Assembly (NCBI RefSeq): GCF_014837045.1
Contig: NZ_JACSPR010000001.1
Span: 494,134-558,133, forward strand
Length of the DNA: 64,000 nucleotides
Source: Corynebacterium gallinarum
GTDB lineage: Bacteria > Actinomycetota > Actinomycetes > Mycobacteriales > Mycobacteriaceae
Reading direction: 5' to 3'
Part shown: one piece after another, positions 11,498 through 21,011 of the stretch
How positions within the stretch are numbered: position 1 is the first letter of the stretch
Layout of the letters: the number at the start of each line of letters is the position of its first letter
Position numbers and translations under genes: made by a program
Notes under the pieces: generated by a model
Database searches by the model: none
Told to the model about the DNA's origin: nothing
The model's input: the letters and a program-made list of their open reading frames with translations, nothing else

Positions 11498-12148
11498 CTA
11501 TTCGGTGACGCCCTCACCGAGTGCGAAATCGGCCTCGGTGATCTCACGCAGCTCGGCCACGGTCACACCGTCAGCACATTCCACCAGGGTGAGACCCTTC
11601 TCCGGATCCACGTCGAAGACGGCGTGGGTGGTCACGATCATGTCGACGCACTTGGCACCGGTCAGGGGCAGACGGCATGCCTCCAGGATCTTGGGGGCAC
11701 CCTTCTTGGTCACGTGATCGGTCATGGCGATGATCTTGGAGGCACCGTGGACCAGGTCCATGGCCCCTCCCATGCCCTTGACCAGCTTGCCGGGGATCAT
11801 CCAGTTCGCCAGGTCACCGTACTGGGAGACCTCCATGACGCCGAGGACGGCGACATCGATGGACCTGGAGCGGATCATGGCGAAGGAGTCGGAGGAAGAG
11901 AAGTAGGAGGCACCCGGGTTGACGGTGATGGTCTCCTTGCCGGCGTTGATGAGCTCGGGGTCGAGCTCGTCCTCGGTCGGGTACGGTCCGACACCGAGGA
12001 CGCCGTTCTCGGAGTGGAGGATGACCTCAAGGCCCTCGGGCAGGTAGCCCGGGATGAGGGTGGGCATGCCGATGCCGAGGTTGACGTACTGGCCGTCTTC
12101 GAGTTCCTGGGCTACGCGGGCAGCCATCTGGTTGTGGTCCCAAGTCAT
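11498..12148 (-). CDS. pcaJ: 3-oxoadipate CoA-transferase beta subunit
   Basis: Second subunit of the succinyl-CoA:3-oxoadipate CoA-transferase that activates 3-oxoadipate. The catalytic glutamate is E47 in [12 protein letters not shown], the family signature for CoA-transferase subunit B. 216 aa is typical. Its ATG overlaps the pcaI stop (TAATG), so the subunits are coupled. The pcaIJ pair could also be an acetoacetate transferase (scoAB), but neighbouring pcaR, pcaF and pcaD make 3-oxoadipate the likely substrate. Confidence 0.93.
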   Translation of the reverse strand: MTWDHNQMAARVAQELEDGQYVNLGIGMPTLIPGYLPEGLEVILHSENGVLGVGPYPTEDELDPELINAGKETITVNPGASYFSSSDSFAMIRSRSIDVAVLGVMEVSQYGDLANWMIPGKLVKGMGGAMDLVHGASKIIAMTDHVTKKGAPKILEACRLPLTGAKCVDMIVTTHAVFDVDPEKGLTLVECADGVTVAELREITEADFALGEGVTE

Positions 12149-12891
12149 TAGTTAGACACCGTCCTGTTCTCAATACCGGTTTCCTGTGGGCCGACATGGA
12201 CCACACGGTTGACGTAGATGCCCGGGAGGTGCACCTCATCGGGGTCAAGGTCATCGACCAGGTGCTCGACCTGGGCGATGGTGATCTTTCCGCTCATCGC
12301 GGCATCAGGGTTGAAGTTGCGGGCGGTCTTGCGGAAGACCAGGTTGCCGAAACGGTCGGCCTTGTGCGCGTGAACCAGGGCGAAGTCGGCGCGGATGCCC
12401 TCCTCCATGACGTAGAGCTGCCCGTTGAATTCACGGGTCTCCTTCGGCTTGGAGGCCAGGGCGACGGAGCCGTCCTTGTTGTAACGCTGGGGCAGACCGC
12501 CCTCGGCGACCTGGGTGCCCACACCGGCGGTGGTGTAGAAGGCGGGGATGCCCGCGCCACCGGCGCGCATGCGCTCGGCGAGGGTGCCCTGGGGGGTGAA
12601 CTCGACGGTGAGCTCACCCTCGAGGTAGCGACGTGCGTACTCCTTGTTGTCGCCGATGTAGGAGCCGATGGTCTTGACGATCCGGCCATCCTCCAGCAGC
12701 AGTCCGAGGCCCTGGCCGTCGGTACCGCAGTTGTTGGAGATGATGGTCAGTTCACCAGCGCCCTGGTCACGCAGTGCGTTGATGAGGAGGGTGGGGATAC
12801 CGACGAGGCCGAACCCGCCGACGGCGATGGAGGCACCGTCCGGGATATCGGCCACGGCTTCAGCTGTGGATGAAAAGGTCTTGTCAATCAT
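12148..12891 (-). CDS. pcaI: 3-oxoadipate CoA-transferase alpha subunit
   Basis: First subunit of the CoA-transferase. The glycine-rich GGFGLVGIP segment (about residues 24-32) is the family's CoA-binding signature. I chose the ATG at 12891 (MIDKTFSS). A -10-like TACGAT on the minus strand (12909-12904) would put the transcript start at or next to this ATG, so the mRNA may be leaderless; ATG 12900 (MVCMID) is the alternative. The frame is open to 12996, but that part crosses the pcaR operator and is not coding. Divergent from pcaR, sharing a 60-70 base control region. Confidence 0.9.
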   Translation of the reverse strand: MIDKTFSSTAEAVADIPDGASIAVGGFGLVGIPTLLINALRDQGAGELTIISNNCGTDGQGLGLLLEDGRIVKTIGSYIGDNKEYARRYLEGELTVEFTPQGTLAERMRAGGAGIPAFYTTAGVGTQVAEGGLPQRYNKDGSVALASKPKETREFNGQLYVMEEGIRADFALVHAHKADRFGNLVFRKTARNFNPDAAMSGKITIAQVEHLVDDLDPDEVHLPGIYVNRVVHVGPQETGIENRTVSN

Positions 12892-12930
12892 GCAGACCAT
12901 GCTATCGTAATGTTCATTCAATGCACAAGG

Positions 12931-12945
12931 GTTCGCTGAGCGAAC
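12931..12945. promoter_or_regulatory. Palindromic operator GTTCG-N5-CGAAC in the pcaI/pcaR control region
   Basis: Perfect 15-bp palindrome (GTTCGCT-G-AGCGAAC) immediately before the pcaR ribosome-binding site and about 20 bases upstream of the pcaI -10. It resembles the 15-bp recognition sequence known for the Pseudomonas PcaR (IclR family). The same pattern recurs at 21044 and 23841 in this window. Confidence 0.7.
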
Positions 12946-12962
12946 AAGAAGGAGTTGATCGA

Positions 12963-13730
12963 ATGATCCCAACCTCCCCGGATTTCGTGCAGTCATTTGC
13001 CCGAGGACTGTCCGTCATCCGCAGTTTCAGCGCGGATTCCCCCTCCCAATCCCTCTCCGAGGTCGCTACCGCCACCGGGCTCTCCCGGGCGACGGCACGC
13101 CGTTTCCTCCACACCCTCGTGAATCTCGGCTACGCCGTCACCAACGGTACGCAGTTCCAGCTCACCCCCCGTGTGCTGGAACTGGGCACCAGCTACCTCT
13201 CCGCGCTGACCCTGCCTGCCATCGCTCAGCCCCGCTTGGAGGCGCTGTCGCGTGAGGTCGGTGAATCCAGTTCCATGTCGGTGTTGGACGGCACCGACAT
13301 CATCTACGTCTCCCGCGTGCCGGTCAGGCGTATCATGACGGTATCGATCACCCTGGGCACCCGGTTCCCGGCCTATGCCACCTCCATGGGGCGCGTGCTG
13401 CTGGCGGCACTCGACCCCGAGGAGATGGAATCCATCCTCACCCGGACACCGCCGCTCCAGCTGACCGCCCGGGCACTGCCACCGGAGACGATCAGGGATG
13501 AGATCGAGGCGACCCGCCAACGAGGGTGGTCACTGGTGGATCAGGAACTCGAACCTGGTCTGCGGTCACTGGCGGCGCCGGTGACCAACGCCCACGGTGA
13601 GGCGGTCGCGGCGATCAACATCTCCACCCAGTCGGCCTCCAACTCCGTGGAGGATGTCCGCCGGGAGTTCCTGCCCCATCTGCTGGACACCGCGCGGGCC
13701 ATCTCCGCGGACCTGGCCGCAACTATCTAG
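12963..13730 (+). CDS. pcaR: IclR-family regulator of the 3-oxoadipate pathway
   Basis: A 255-aa IclR-type regulator. The N-terminal winged HTH (about 10-70) contains SLSEVATATGLSRATARRFL. The effector domain follows, with the conserved RIMTVSITLGTRFPAYATSMGRVLLA and GLRSLAAPV. The ATG at 12963 has AAGGAG nine bases upstream. It is divergent from pcaIJ and directly precedes pcaF and pcaD on the plus strand. By homology with PcaR/PcaU it should sense a pathway intermediate and control pca genes. The palindrome between it and pcaI is the likely autoregulatory site. Confidence 0.92.
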   Translation: MIPTSPDFVQSFARGLSVIRSFSADSPSQSLSEVATATGLSRATARRFLHTLVNLGYAVTNGTQFQLTPRVLELGTSYLSALTLPAIAQPRLEALSREVGESSSMSVLDGTDIIYVSRVPVRRIMTVSITLGTRFPAYATSMGRVLLAALDPEEMESILTRTPPLQLTARALPPETIRDEIEATRQRGWSLVDQELEPGLRSLAAPVTNAHGEAVAAINISTQSASNSVEDVRREFLPHLLDTARAISADLAATI

Positions 13731-13759
13731 ACAACCCAAAACCTTAAGGATACTTTTTC

Positions 13760-14980
13760 ATGAATCCCCAAGATATTGTCATCTGTTCCCCGTTGCGCAC
13801 CCCCGTTGGCCGCTACGGTGGCGTCTTCACCGGCGTCCCTGTCCAGGAACTGGCCACCGCGGTGGTTAATGCGATCGTGGACAAGACCGGCCTGACCGGT
13901 GATGACGTGGATGATCTGATCCTCGGCCAGGGCTCCCCCAACGGTTCCGCCCCGGCACTGGGCCGCGTCGTGGCACTGGACTCCAAGTTGGGTCAGAACG
14001 TCCCCGGCCTGCAGCTGGACCGTCGCTGTGGTTCCGGCCTGCAGGCGATCGTCACCGCCGGCGCGCACATCTCCGCCGGTGCTGCCGACCTGATCATCGC
14101 CGGTGGCGCGGAATCCATGAGCCGCACCGAGTACACCGTCTCCGGTGACATCCGCTGGGGCGTCAAGGGTGGCGACATGCAGCTGCGTGACCGCCTCGCC
14201 GAGGCCCGTGAGACCGCCGGTGGCCGCAACCACCCGATCCCCGGTGGCATGATCGAGACCGCCGAGAACCTCCGCCGCGAATACAACATCCCCCGCGAAA
14301 CCCAGGACCAGATGGCCGCCGCCTCCCAGCAGCGCGCCGGTGCCGCACAGGAAAACGGCCTCTTCGCCGATGAGATCGTGCCAATCACCATCCCTCAGCG
14401 CAAGGGCGACCCGATTGTCATCGATCGGGATGAGCACCCGCGGCCTGATACCACCGTCGAAAAGCTCGCCAAACTGCGTCCCGTCATGGGACGCCAGGAC
14501 GAGGACGCGACCGTCACCGCCGGCAATGCCTCCGGCCAGAACGACGGCGCCGCAGCCGTCGTGGTGACCACCCGTGCCAAGGCCGAGGAGCTCGGCCTGA
14601 CCCCCATGATCCGCCTTGCCGGCTGGGCCCTGGCCGCCGTGCCCCCGGAGACCATGGGCATCGGCCCCGTCCCCGCCACCCGCAAGGTCCTCGACCGCCT
14701 CGGCCTGACCCTGGACGACATCGGATCCATCGAACTCAACGAGGCCTTCGCCGCACAGGCCCTGGCCGTGCTCGATGAATGGGGCATCACCTGGGAGGAC
14801 GAACGCCTCAACCCACTGGGTTCCGGCATCTCCCTGGGCCACCCCGTCGGCGCGACCGGTGCCCGCATGGTGGTCACCCTCGCCCACCGCATGCAGCGCG
14901 AGGACACCCGTTACGGCCTGTGCACCATGTGCATCGGTGGCGGACAGGGCCTGGCAGCAGTCTTTGAGAAGGAGAACTAA
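13760..14980 (+). CDS. pcaF: 3-oxoadipyl-CoA thiolase
   Basis: Cleaves 3-oxoadipyl-CoA with CoA to succinyl-CoA and acetyl-CoA, the last pathway step. A complete 406-aa thiolase: nucleophile C90 in DRRCGSGLQ, H361 in GHPVGATGARM and the second cysteine C391 in CTMCIGGGQG. AAGGA precedes the ATG at 13760. It follows pcaR by 29 bases, and pcaD starts two bases after its stop, so pcaR-pcaF-pcaD-pcaO read as one operon. Confidence 0.94.
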   Translation: MNPQDIVICSPLRTPVGRYGGVFTGVPVQELATAVVNAIVDKTGLTGDDVDDLILGQGSPNGSAPALGRVVALDSKLGQNVPGLQLDRRCGSGLQAIVTAGAHISAGAADLIIAGGAESMSRTEYTVSGDIRWGVKGGDMQLRDRLAEARETAGGRNHPIPGGMIETAENLRREYNIPRETQDQMAAASQQRAGAAQENGLFADEIVPITIPQRKGDPIVIDRDEHPRPDTTVEKLAKLRPVMGRQDEDATVTAGNASGQNDGAAAVVVTTRAKAEELGLTPMIRLAGWALAAVPPETMGIGPVPATRKVLDRLGLTLDDIGSIELNEAFAAQALAVLDEWGITWEDERLNPLGSGISLGHPVGATGARMVVTLAHRMQREDTRYGLCTMCIGGGQGLAAVFEKEN

Positions 14981-14982
14981 AC

Positions 14983-15741
14983 ATGACCATCCTGCACCAC
15001 GTCGCCTACGGCGAAGATAATGACAAGACCCTCGTGTTCATCGGTTCCCTGGGGTCCACCACCGCCATGTGGGTGCCGCAGCTGGATGCCCTGCACAAGG
15101 ACTTCCACGTCATCGCCGTCGACCACCGCGGACACGGCAGCTCCCCCCTGGTCAACGTCACCCCCACCGTGGCCGACCTGGCCACCGACGTCCTGGAGAC
15201 CCTCGACTCCCTGGGCGTGGAGAAGTTCGGCGTAATCGGTCTGTCCCTGGGCGGTGCCGTGGCCCAGTACCTGGCCGCCACCTCCGACCGTGTCACCGCC
15301 GCCGCTTTCCTGTGCACCGCCGCGAAGTTCGGTGAGCCACAGGGCTGGTATGACCGTGCCTCCGCCACCCGCGAGAACGGCACCGCGTCGCTGTCCCAGG
15401 CCGTCATTGAGCGGTGGTTCTCCCCGGGTTGGCTGGAGACCCACCCGGCTGCGCGCGAGAACTACGAGCACATGATCATCGACACCCCCGCAGAAGGCTA
15501 CGCCCTGGCCTGTGAGGCCCTGGCCACCTGGGACTTCACCGACCGCCTCGGCGAGATCACCGTTCCGGTACTCACCATCGCCGGCGCCGATGATCCCTCC
15601 ACCCCGCCGGAGACCCTGCAGATCATCGCCGACGGTGTCTCAGGACCCGCCACCGCCGAGGTGCTCTCCCCCGGCGCGCACGTGCCCACCCTCGAGCGTC
15701 CGGAGGAGGTCAGCGCACTGCTGGCCGCACATTTCAAGTAA
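14983..15741 (+). CDS. pcaD: 3-oxoadipate enol-lactonase
   Basis: Alpha/beta-hydrolase (252 aa) opening 3-oxoadipate enol-lactone, the compound where the catechol and protocatechuate branches join. The nucleophile elbow GLSLGG places Ser at residue 88. The catalytic His is H233 (GAHVPTLERPEEV), and an Asp in GADDPSTPP is the likely third residue. The oxyanion segment IGSLGS is near the N-terminus. A strong AAGGAG lies before the ATG. It is not fused to PcaC, unlike PcaL proteins in some actinobacteria; pcaC is separate here. Confidence 0.93.
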   Translation: MTILHHVAYGEDNDKTLVFIGSLGSTTAMWVPQLDALHKDFHVIAVDHRGHGSSPLVNVTPTVADLATDVLETLDSLGVEKFGVIGLSLGGAVAQYLAATSDRVTAAAFLCTAAKFGEPQGWYDRASATRENGTASLSQAVIERWFSPGWLETHPAARENYEHMIIDTPAEGYALACEALATWDFTDRLGEITVPVLTIAGADDPSTPPETLQIIADGVSGPATAEVLSPGAHVPTLERPEEVSALLAAHFK

Positions 15742-15761
15742 TCCAGTTCCATAGTTAGGAA

Positions 15762-17957
15762 GTGCCCCAGTTCATGCTCACCACCGGTCTCCTCCCCAGG
15801 CGTCTTCTGTTGCGGCAGCGGATCCTGGCGGATATCGCGGCCTCGGACCGCAGTCGTTTCATCCTGGTGACGGGCCCGGCTGGTGTGAACAGGGAGCACT
15901 TCACCCGTGAGCTGGCCCGGCAGCTGACCGAGCACCAGGTGCTCACGCTGCCGTCGCTAACCGGTTTCACCATCCCGGCCGCGCCCACGGTGATCGTGGC
16001 GGATCATGTGGACCGCGCCACCAACCTCGATGAGGTCCTGGCCGCGCTCCACGATCCGGGCACCCCGCAGGTGATCATCCTGGGCACCTCGACACGTCGA
16101 CTGGCCGAGGCCACCGATGTGGTGCCCCTGCCACCGCTGACGGTGGATGAGGTCTACGAACTGGTGCTGCAGATCGTGGGGCGCTGCACGCCGGTCACCG
16201 CCCACCGCCTCCACGACGCCTCCGGGGGTCTCCCGGATCTGGTTAGGGAGCTTGTCGACGCCGCCCCCGTCGATCACTGGTCGCAGGACGAACCGGCCAT
16301 CATCATCCCCGAGCACTGGGAACGCCACACCGGGGAGGTACTCCAGGTGGTGGCCTCCTACCCCCTGGACGGTGCCCCGCTGGGTGAGATTCCCGACCAC
16401 CTCGCTGCCGAACTGGATGAACAGGTGGCGGCGGGACTGCTCACCGTGAACTCCGATCATGTCCGTTTCCCCCGTCCGGAACACCGCGCCGCGGTCCGGT
16501 CCGCCACCCCACCGGGTGTGGCCCGTCAGCTCTCCGATCATCTGGACACCAGCGGGTGGCGTACCTCGGAGACCGTGGTGGATGAGCATATTGCCCGTGG
16601 CAATCTCCCCCTGGCCCGGATCCACGCCCACCATCTGCCCGGCGACCGCGCCGAGCTGCGCCTGTACGCGGGGCAATCCCGCGCCACCGCACAGCTTCTC
16701 GACGGTTCCCCTCCCTCACTCCTGACCGCCATGCACAGCGTGGCGCGCTGGGATCCCCGGGGGATCCGGGAGTTCGCCAGCCATGGTGGCTCCCCTGATG
16801 CCGCGACCTTCGGACTGCTTGCCGACGCCCTCGAGCACGGAACCAGGCCACGCGTCGGCACGCTGCCCACACCCCACACCGCCACGGGACAGCAGCTGCG
16901 TGATTTCATCACCGGATGGTTGTCGCTGGTCTATGACGATCCCACCCAGGCCAGACAACTGTTGTCCCGCCGACGGCACGGTGATTCCGAACTCATCGGG
17001 TTGTGGCAGTCCGCCTTCCTCGCCCGTGCGCATTACGTGCTCGGTGAATTCCCCCAGGCCGCCGCGGTGGTCGAACGGAGCCTGGCCACCGGCGACCGCA
17101 CCGGCACCCCACTCCTGGAGCCGGTGCTGTTGTGGACCGGCGCGCAGGTGGCGGCACTGAGTGGGCAGGAAAACCTGTCACGGCACTACCTGTCTAGGAT
17201 CGCAGTACCCGGGGATGCCTTCATGATCCAGAAACTGCCCGCCGCAATGGGCCGGATGATCGTGGCCGCCATGGTCTATGACACCCGGACCGCCGCGACA
17301 GCCGGTGACAACCTGGCCTCCATCGTCTACGACACCGACACCCAACAGCCCGGATTTTGGGCGTGGGAGGACATGTACGCGCTGTCCCTGATCCGGTCGG
17401 GGCGCGTGGACACTGCGGCGCTGGTGATGGAGGAGAGTGCGCAGCGCCAGCAGGACTCCGGGATCCTGTCGCTGCGGGCCCGCAACCTGGTGCCCTCCGC
17501 GATCATCGAGATCCAGCGCGGTGCCGCCGCCCGGGGTGTGAAGATGCTGTCCGAGGCTGTCGATGCGATCACCTCGGTGACCATGCCCGCCTATGAGGCC
17601 CGCATCCTCTTCGAATTCGGGCTGGTGCTGCGCCGGATGGGCAGGCGCAGTCAGGCCGCCGAGATGTTCACCCGCGCCGAGGAGGTCTTCACCGCCATGG
17701 GCGCGGTCACCATGGCCGCACGCTGCGCCGGTGAGCGCCGGGTCAGTGGTCTCGGTGGCAGCCGCCGCTCCCCGCAGGGACTGACCCCGCAGGAGGAACA
17801 GATCACCGCCCTGGTGGTCGAGGGTGCCAGTAATGCCGAGGTGGCCCGGGAACTTTCCCTGTCCACCAAGACCGTGGAGTACCACCTCACACGCGTGTAC
17901 AAGAAGTTCGGCGTCAATGGGCGTGCGGCCCTGGGCACGGCACTGGAGGCCATCTAG
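15762..17957 (+). CDS. pcaO: LAL-type LuxR regulator PcaO with degenerate P-loop
   Basis: A 731-aa regulator: an N-terminal ATPase-like domain, a long TPR-like helical middle, and a C-terminal LuxR HTH (about 668-731: LTPQEEQITALVVEGASNAE onward). The Walker A position reads GPAGVNRE (about 38-45) and lacks the GK(S/T) needed for ordinary nucleotide binding. The start may be GTG 15762 or ATG 15774. It closes the pcaR-F-D-O run and converges on pcaC. I recall that the C. glutamicum orthologue activates pcaHG. It is paralogous to BenR encoded at 28520, which keeps an intact P-loop. Confidence 0.88.
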   Translation: MPQFMLTTGLLPRRLLLRQRILADIAASDRSRFILVTGPAGVNREHFTRELARQLTEHQVLTLPSLTGFTIPAAPTVIVADHVDRATNLDEVLAALHDPGTPQVIILGTSTRRLAEATDVVPLPPLTVDEVYELVLQIVGRCTPVTAHRLHDASGGLPDLVRELVDAAPVDHWSQDEPAIIIPEHWERHTGEVLQVVASYPLDGAPLGEIPDHLAAELDEQVAAGLLTVNSDHVRFPRPEHRAAVRSATPPGVARQLSDHLDTSGWRTSETVVDEHIARGNLPLARIHAHHLPGDRAELRLYAGQSRATAQLLDGSPPSLLTAMHSVARWDPRGIREFASHGGSPDAATFGLLADALEHGTRPRVGTLPTPHTATGQQLRDFITGWLSLVYDDPTQARQLLSRRRHGDSELIGLWQSAFLARAHYVLGEFPQAAAVVERSLATGDRTGTPLLEPVLLWTGAQVAALSGQENLSRHYLSRIAVPGDAFMIQKLPAAMGRMIVAAMVYDTRTAATAGDNLASIVYDTDTQQPGFWAWEDMYALSLIRSGRVDTAALVMEESAQRQQDSGILSLRARNLVPSAIIEIQRGAAARGVKMLSEAVDAITSVTMPAYEARILFEFGLVLRRMGRRSQAAEMFTRAEEVFTAMGAVTMAARCAGERRVSGLGGSRRSPQGLTPQEEQITALVVEGASNAEVARELSLSTKTVEYHLTRVYKKFGVNGRAALGTALEAI

Positions 17958-18033
17958 GATCCCGACACACCGGCGCTCCCGGGGAGCATCGGTGTCGAAA
18001 AAGTCGAAGGCCAACCCCGCCGACACGCGATTA

Positions 18034-18074
18034 TTTCGACACAACCCCTCCCCCATGGCCCGGTTGTGTCGAAA
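18034..18074. terminator. Inverted repeat between convergent pcaO and pcaC
   Basis: A 13-bp perfect stem (TTTCGACACAACC and its complement) with a 15-base loop sits in the 127-base convergent gap. The GTGTCGAAAAAGTC motif also occurs as a direct copy at about 17991-18006. It is probably a terminator pair; no long U tract follows on either strand. Confidence 0.55.
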
Positions 18075-18084
18075 AAGTCAGGCG

Positions 18085-18483
18085 TTACTTGCCCCCGAGC
18101 TCCTCAACGGCATCATTGAGCAACTTGAAACCGTGGTTGGAATTGGGCACACCGGCGTAGATGGCGGTGTGCAGCAGGGTCTCACCGATGGTCTCGGAAT
18201 CCACCCCGGCGCGCAGTGCCGCGCGGATGTGCATGTCCAATTCACCGTGGTTGCCCACGGCGGTGAGGATGGCGATGGTGAGCAGGCGACGCTGGGTATG
18301 GTCCAGGCCCTCGCGTTCCCACACATCCCCCCAGGCGGTGCGGGTGATGAAATCCTGGAACGGCCGGGTGACATCGGTCTGTTTCGCCAGTGCGGCATCG
18401 ACGTGGGCGTCCCCCAGGACGGCACGGCGGTTCTTCATCCCGGTCTCGTAGGCGGCCTCGCGGCCCTGGTCATACAGGCTCAT
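18085..18483 (-). CDS. pcaC: 4-carboxymuconolactone decarboxylase
   Basis: A 132-aa CMD-family protein that decarboxylates 4-carboxymuconolactone to 3-oxoadipate enol-lactone in the protocatechuate branch. The family core, VGNHGELDMHIRAALRAGVD then ETLLHTAIYAGVPNSNHGF, is intact, including the histidines used in catalysis. It starts three bases below the pcaB stop and is the last gene of the minus-strand pcaHGBC operon. It is a stand-alone decarboxylase without the lactonase fusion seen in PcaL. Confidence 0.93.
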   Translation of the reverse strand: MSLYDQGREAAYETGMKNRRAVLGDAHVDAALAKQTDVTRPFQDFITRTAWGDVWEREGLDHTQRRLLTIAILTAVGNHGELDMHIRAALRAGVDSETIGETLLHTAIYAGVPNSNHGFKLLNDAVEELGGK

Positions 18484-18486
18484 CGG

Positions 18487-19593
18487 TTATTTCCCTTCGT
18501 AGAGTTCAAGTACCCGGTCGGCGATCTCCGGGGCATGGCCGACATCGGTGCCGGTCAGGTGCTGTTCCATGCGGTCGGTGTCCACCACGATGCCATCGAT
18601 GCTGCGTCGACACCTGCCGACAGCGGATGCGGTGGCGGCGGCGAGCTCCCGGATGGTCTGCCATTCAGCATGCCAGCTTCCCGTACCGCGCTGGAGGCGG
18701 CAGTCGAGGGCGTCGAAAAGCGTCGCCAGGAGGCCGGGGACGCGGCGGGCGTAACCGTCGCAGGCGATGGCCGCCGCCGGGTTCGCCTTGTGGGGCATGG
18801 CGGAGCTGCCGCCGGGTTGGGCCTCGCGCAGCTCGCTGATCTCCGAGGCGGAGAGGAAGATGACGTCGCCGGCGATCTTGCGGACGGCCCCGGCCGCGGT
18901 GGCCAGGGCCGCGGCGATGGTGGTGACCGGGATGCGGTCACTGTGCCAGACCAGGCCCGAATTGTGCAGACCGAGTTCCGCGGCCAGCGCATCCTGGATG
19001 GCGAACCCGTGCGGGTGGGTGGCGGTCATCGTGCCGGCGGCACCGCCGTAGGAGACCTCGAAGCGCAGCTCCTGCAGGGCCGCCCTGGACCGCAGGACAG
19101 CCTGGAGCCACCCCGCGGTGATGCACCCGACGGTGGTGGGCACGGCCTGCTGCCCGAGCGTGTGCGCCATCATCGGGGTGTCACGGTGGGTACGGGTCAG
19201 CTCCGCCAACAGGTCGGCAAGCTCCCCCAGCTCCGCGATGATCTCACCGGTGGCATCCCTCAGGCACAGCATAAGGGAGGTGTCGATGATGTCCTGGCTG
19301 GTCGCACCCGGGTGGATTCCGGTCGGGTCAATGGCTTTCAGGGCCTTGACCACCGGGATGGTCGGGTTCGCCCCCTCCGCCGACTGACGCGAGATCTCCT
19401 CGAGGTCGGGGTGGTAGTTCCGGATGGTCTCCACCGCGGTGGCGGCTTCGGCATCGCTGAGAGCCCCGGCGCGGGCCGCGGCCACCGACAACGCTGATTC
19501 GACGGTGAGCAGACCGGTCAGGAAGGCCTCGTCGGAGAGGTGTCGGTGCGCGGCGGATTCGCCGGCGAGATCGGAGTAGAGGGAGCGGGTCAT
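18487..19593 (-). CDS. pcaB: 3-carboxy-cis,cis-muconate cycloisomerase
   Basis: Fumarase/aspartase-superfamily enzyme forming 4-carboxymuconolactone from 3-carboxymuconate. The superfamily signature GGSSAMPHKANP is intact, and the second conserved region TSQDIIDT is at about residues 98-105. At 368 aa it is shorter than the roughly 450 aa of Pseudomonas PcaB, consistent with loss of the C-terminal extension. It lies between pcaG (39-base gap) and pcaC (three-base gap). Confidence 0.93.
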   Translation of the reverse strand: MTRSLYSDLAGESAAHRHLSDEAFLTGLLTVESALSVAAARAGALSDAEAATAVETIRNYHPDLEEISRQSAEGANPTIPVVKALKAIDPTGIHPGATSQDIIDTSLMLCLRDATGEIIAELGELADLLAELTRTHRDTPMMAHTLGQQAVPTTVGCITAGWLQAVLRSRAALQELRFEVSYGGAAGTMTATHPHGFAIQDALAAELGLHNSGLVWHSDRIPVTTIAAALATAAGAVRKIAGDVIFLSASEISELREAQPGGSSAMPHKANPAAAIACDGYARRVPGLLATLFDALDCRLQRGTGSWHAEWQTIRELAAATASAVGRCRRSIDGIVVDTDRMEQHLTGTDVGHAPEIADRVLELYEGK

Positions 19594-19632
19594 CGGGTTG
19601 GTGGTCTCCTGCGGGGTCCTAAAGGGCGGATC

Positions 19633-20247
19633 CTAGAGTGCGAAGAACGGGGTTTCGCCCTGTTCGGCCTGGATGGTGATATCGAAACGGTAGCCGTTGC
19701 CCGTTTCGGTGGCGACCAGCAGGTCGCGGCGATCCTCCGGCACGGCGTTCAGCACCGGGTCGGCGCTGAGGTCTGCACCCGGGAGGTAGGCGCGGGTGTA
19801 GAGACGCTCCAGCATGCCACGGGCGAACACGCCGACCTTGAAGTGGGGGGCTTCCTCGCCCACCGCACCCGGGGTCAGGGTGGTGAAGGTGGCGGCACCG
19901 TTGGCATCCGCCATGGCGCGACCGAGTCCACGGAAACCGTCGGCGGTGGCCGGGGTGGTGCGGTTGGGGTCCAGGTCGGAGTTGTGCACCCCGTCGGGAC
20001 CTGCCTGCCAGATCTCGAACATGGCATCCGCGATGGGATCGCCGTTGCCGTCAACGACGGCGACCTCAAGTTCGATCGCGCCCTCGGTGCCCGGTTCGAC
20101 CATGAGGTGGGAGTCCTCCAGGCTGAGTCCGATGTGGACGTAGGGGCCGACGGTCTGGGACGGGGTGATGCCGAACTCGGCTTCATCCTGGTCGGTGATG
20201 GTGGACTGTTCGTAACGGAACTCGCCGTTCTTCCCGGTGTCAATCAT
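19633..20247 (-). CDS. pcaG: Protocatechuate 3,4-dioxygenase alpha subunit
   Basis: Alpha subunit of the intradiol dioxygenase cleaving protocatechuate to 3-carboxymuconate. 204 aa, with the family N-terminus TPSQTVGPYVHIGL and the core segment MFEIWQAGPDGVHNSD. As expected for the alpha subunit, the Tyr/Tyr/His/His iron set is not complete; the beta subunit carries it. It follows pcaH with a 36-base gap and precedes pcaB. Alpha/beta order matches other actinobacterial pca operons. Confidence 0.94.
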   Translation of the reverse strand: MIDTGKNGEFRYEQSTITDQDEAEFGITPSQTVGPYVHIGLSLEDSHLMVEPGTEGAIELEVAVVDGNGDPIADAMFEIWQAGPDGVHNSDLDPNRTTPATADGFRGLGRAMADANGAATFTTLTPGAVGEEAPHFKVGVFARGMLERLYTRAYLPGADLSADPVLNAVPEDRRDLLVATETGNGYRFDITIQAEQGETPFFAL

Positions 20248-20283
20248 TGCGGTGATTCCTGTTTCTGTTGAAAGGGGCGGCTG

Positions 20284-20976
20284 CTATTCGAAGGGGGTGG
20301 CGTTGCGGCCACGCAGGACGATGTCGAACTTGTATCCCAGGGCGAAGTTCTCGCGGGTCTCGTCGTAGTCGAAGACGGCAATCATGCGTTCGCGGGCACC
20401 CTTGGGCACGGCATTGTAGATCGGGTCCTGGAAGAACAGAGGATCATTCGGGAAGTACATCTGGGTGACCAGACGTTCGGTGAACTGACGTCCGTACAGG
20501 GAGAAGTGGATGTGCGCCGGGCGCCACGCGTTGTGGTGGTTGCCCCACGGGTAGTTGCCCGGCATGACGGTGTAGAAGCTGTAGCGTCCGTCCTTGTCGG
20601 TCAGGGTGCGGGCCACACCGTTGAAGTGTGGGTCCAGGGGTGCCGGCCAGGAGTCGTTCTTGTGGCGGTAGCGTCCGGCAGCGTTGGCCTGCCAGGCCTC
20701 CACGAGGGTGTGGGGGACGGGTTTGCCGTCAAAGCCGAGGACGCGGCCGTGGACGAAGATGCGCTGGCCGATGGCCTCGCCACCGTTGACCTTGGTCATG
20801 TCATTGTCGATGCCACCGAGGTCACGATCACCGAAGACGGGACCGGTGGACTCACCCAGGCGGTTGGGGATCATGATCAGATCATTGCTGGGATTGCGCT
20901 TGATGGTGGTGCGGTACTCGGGGAAGTGCAGGGGGGAGTACTGCCCGGCCGTCGGCGCGAAATGTGGAATCTCCAT
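20284..20976 (-). CDS. pcaH: Protocatechuate 3,4-dioxygenase beta subunit
   Basis: Catalytic, non-heme Fe(III)-binding subunit. Candidate ligands are all present: Tyr in NAAGRYRHKND, Tyr in MPGNYPWGNH, and two His in RPAHIHFSL. 230 aa is normal. It is the first gene of pcaHGBC. The ATG at 20976 has a GAAAGG element, and a good promoter with an adjacent palindromic operator lies 35-85 bases upstream. Confidence 0.95.
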   Translation of the reverse strand: MEIPHFAPTAGQYSPLHFPEYRTTIKRNPSNDLIMIPNRLGESTGPVFGDRDLGGIDNDMTKVNGGEAIGQRIFVHGRVLGFDGKPVPHTLVEAWQANAAGRYRHKNDSWPAPLDPHFNGVARTLTDKDGRYSFYTVMPGNYPWGNHHNAWRPAHIHFSLYGRQFTERLVTQMYFPNDPLFFQDPIYNAVPKGARERMIAVFDYDETRENFALGYKFDIVLRGRNATPFE

Positions 20977-21011
20977 TACGGGGGCCTTTCTTGTCCAGTG
21001 ATGTAGATCTC

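Noticed and set aside
12901..12996. N-terminal extension of PcaI
   Set aside because: It would run through the divergent control region, including the palindromic operator, and does not match the transferase family.
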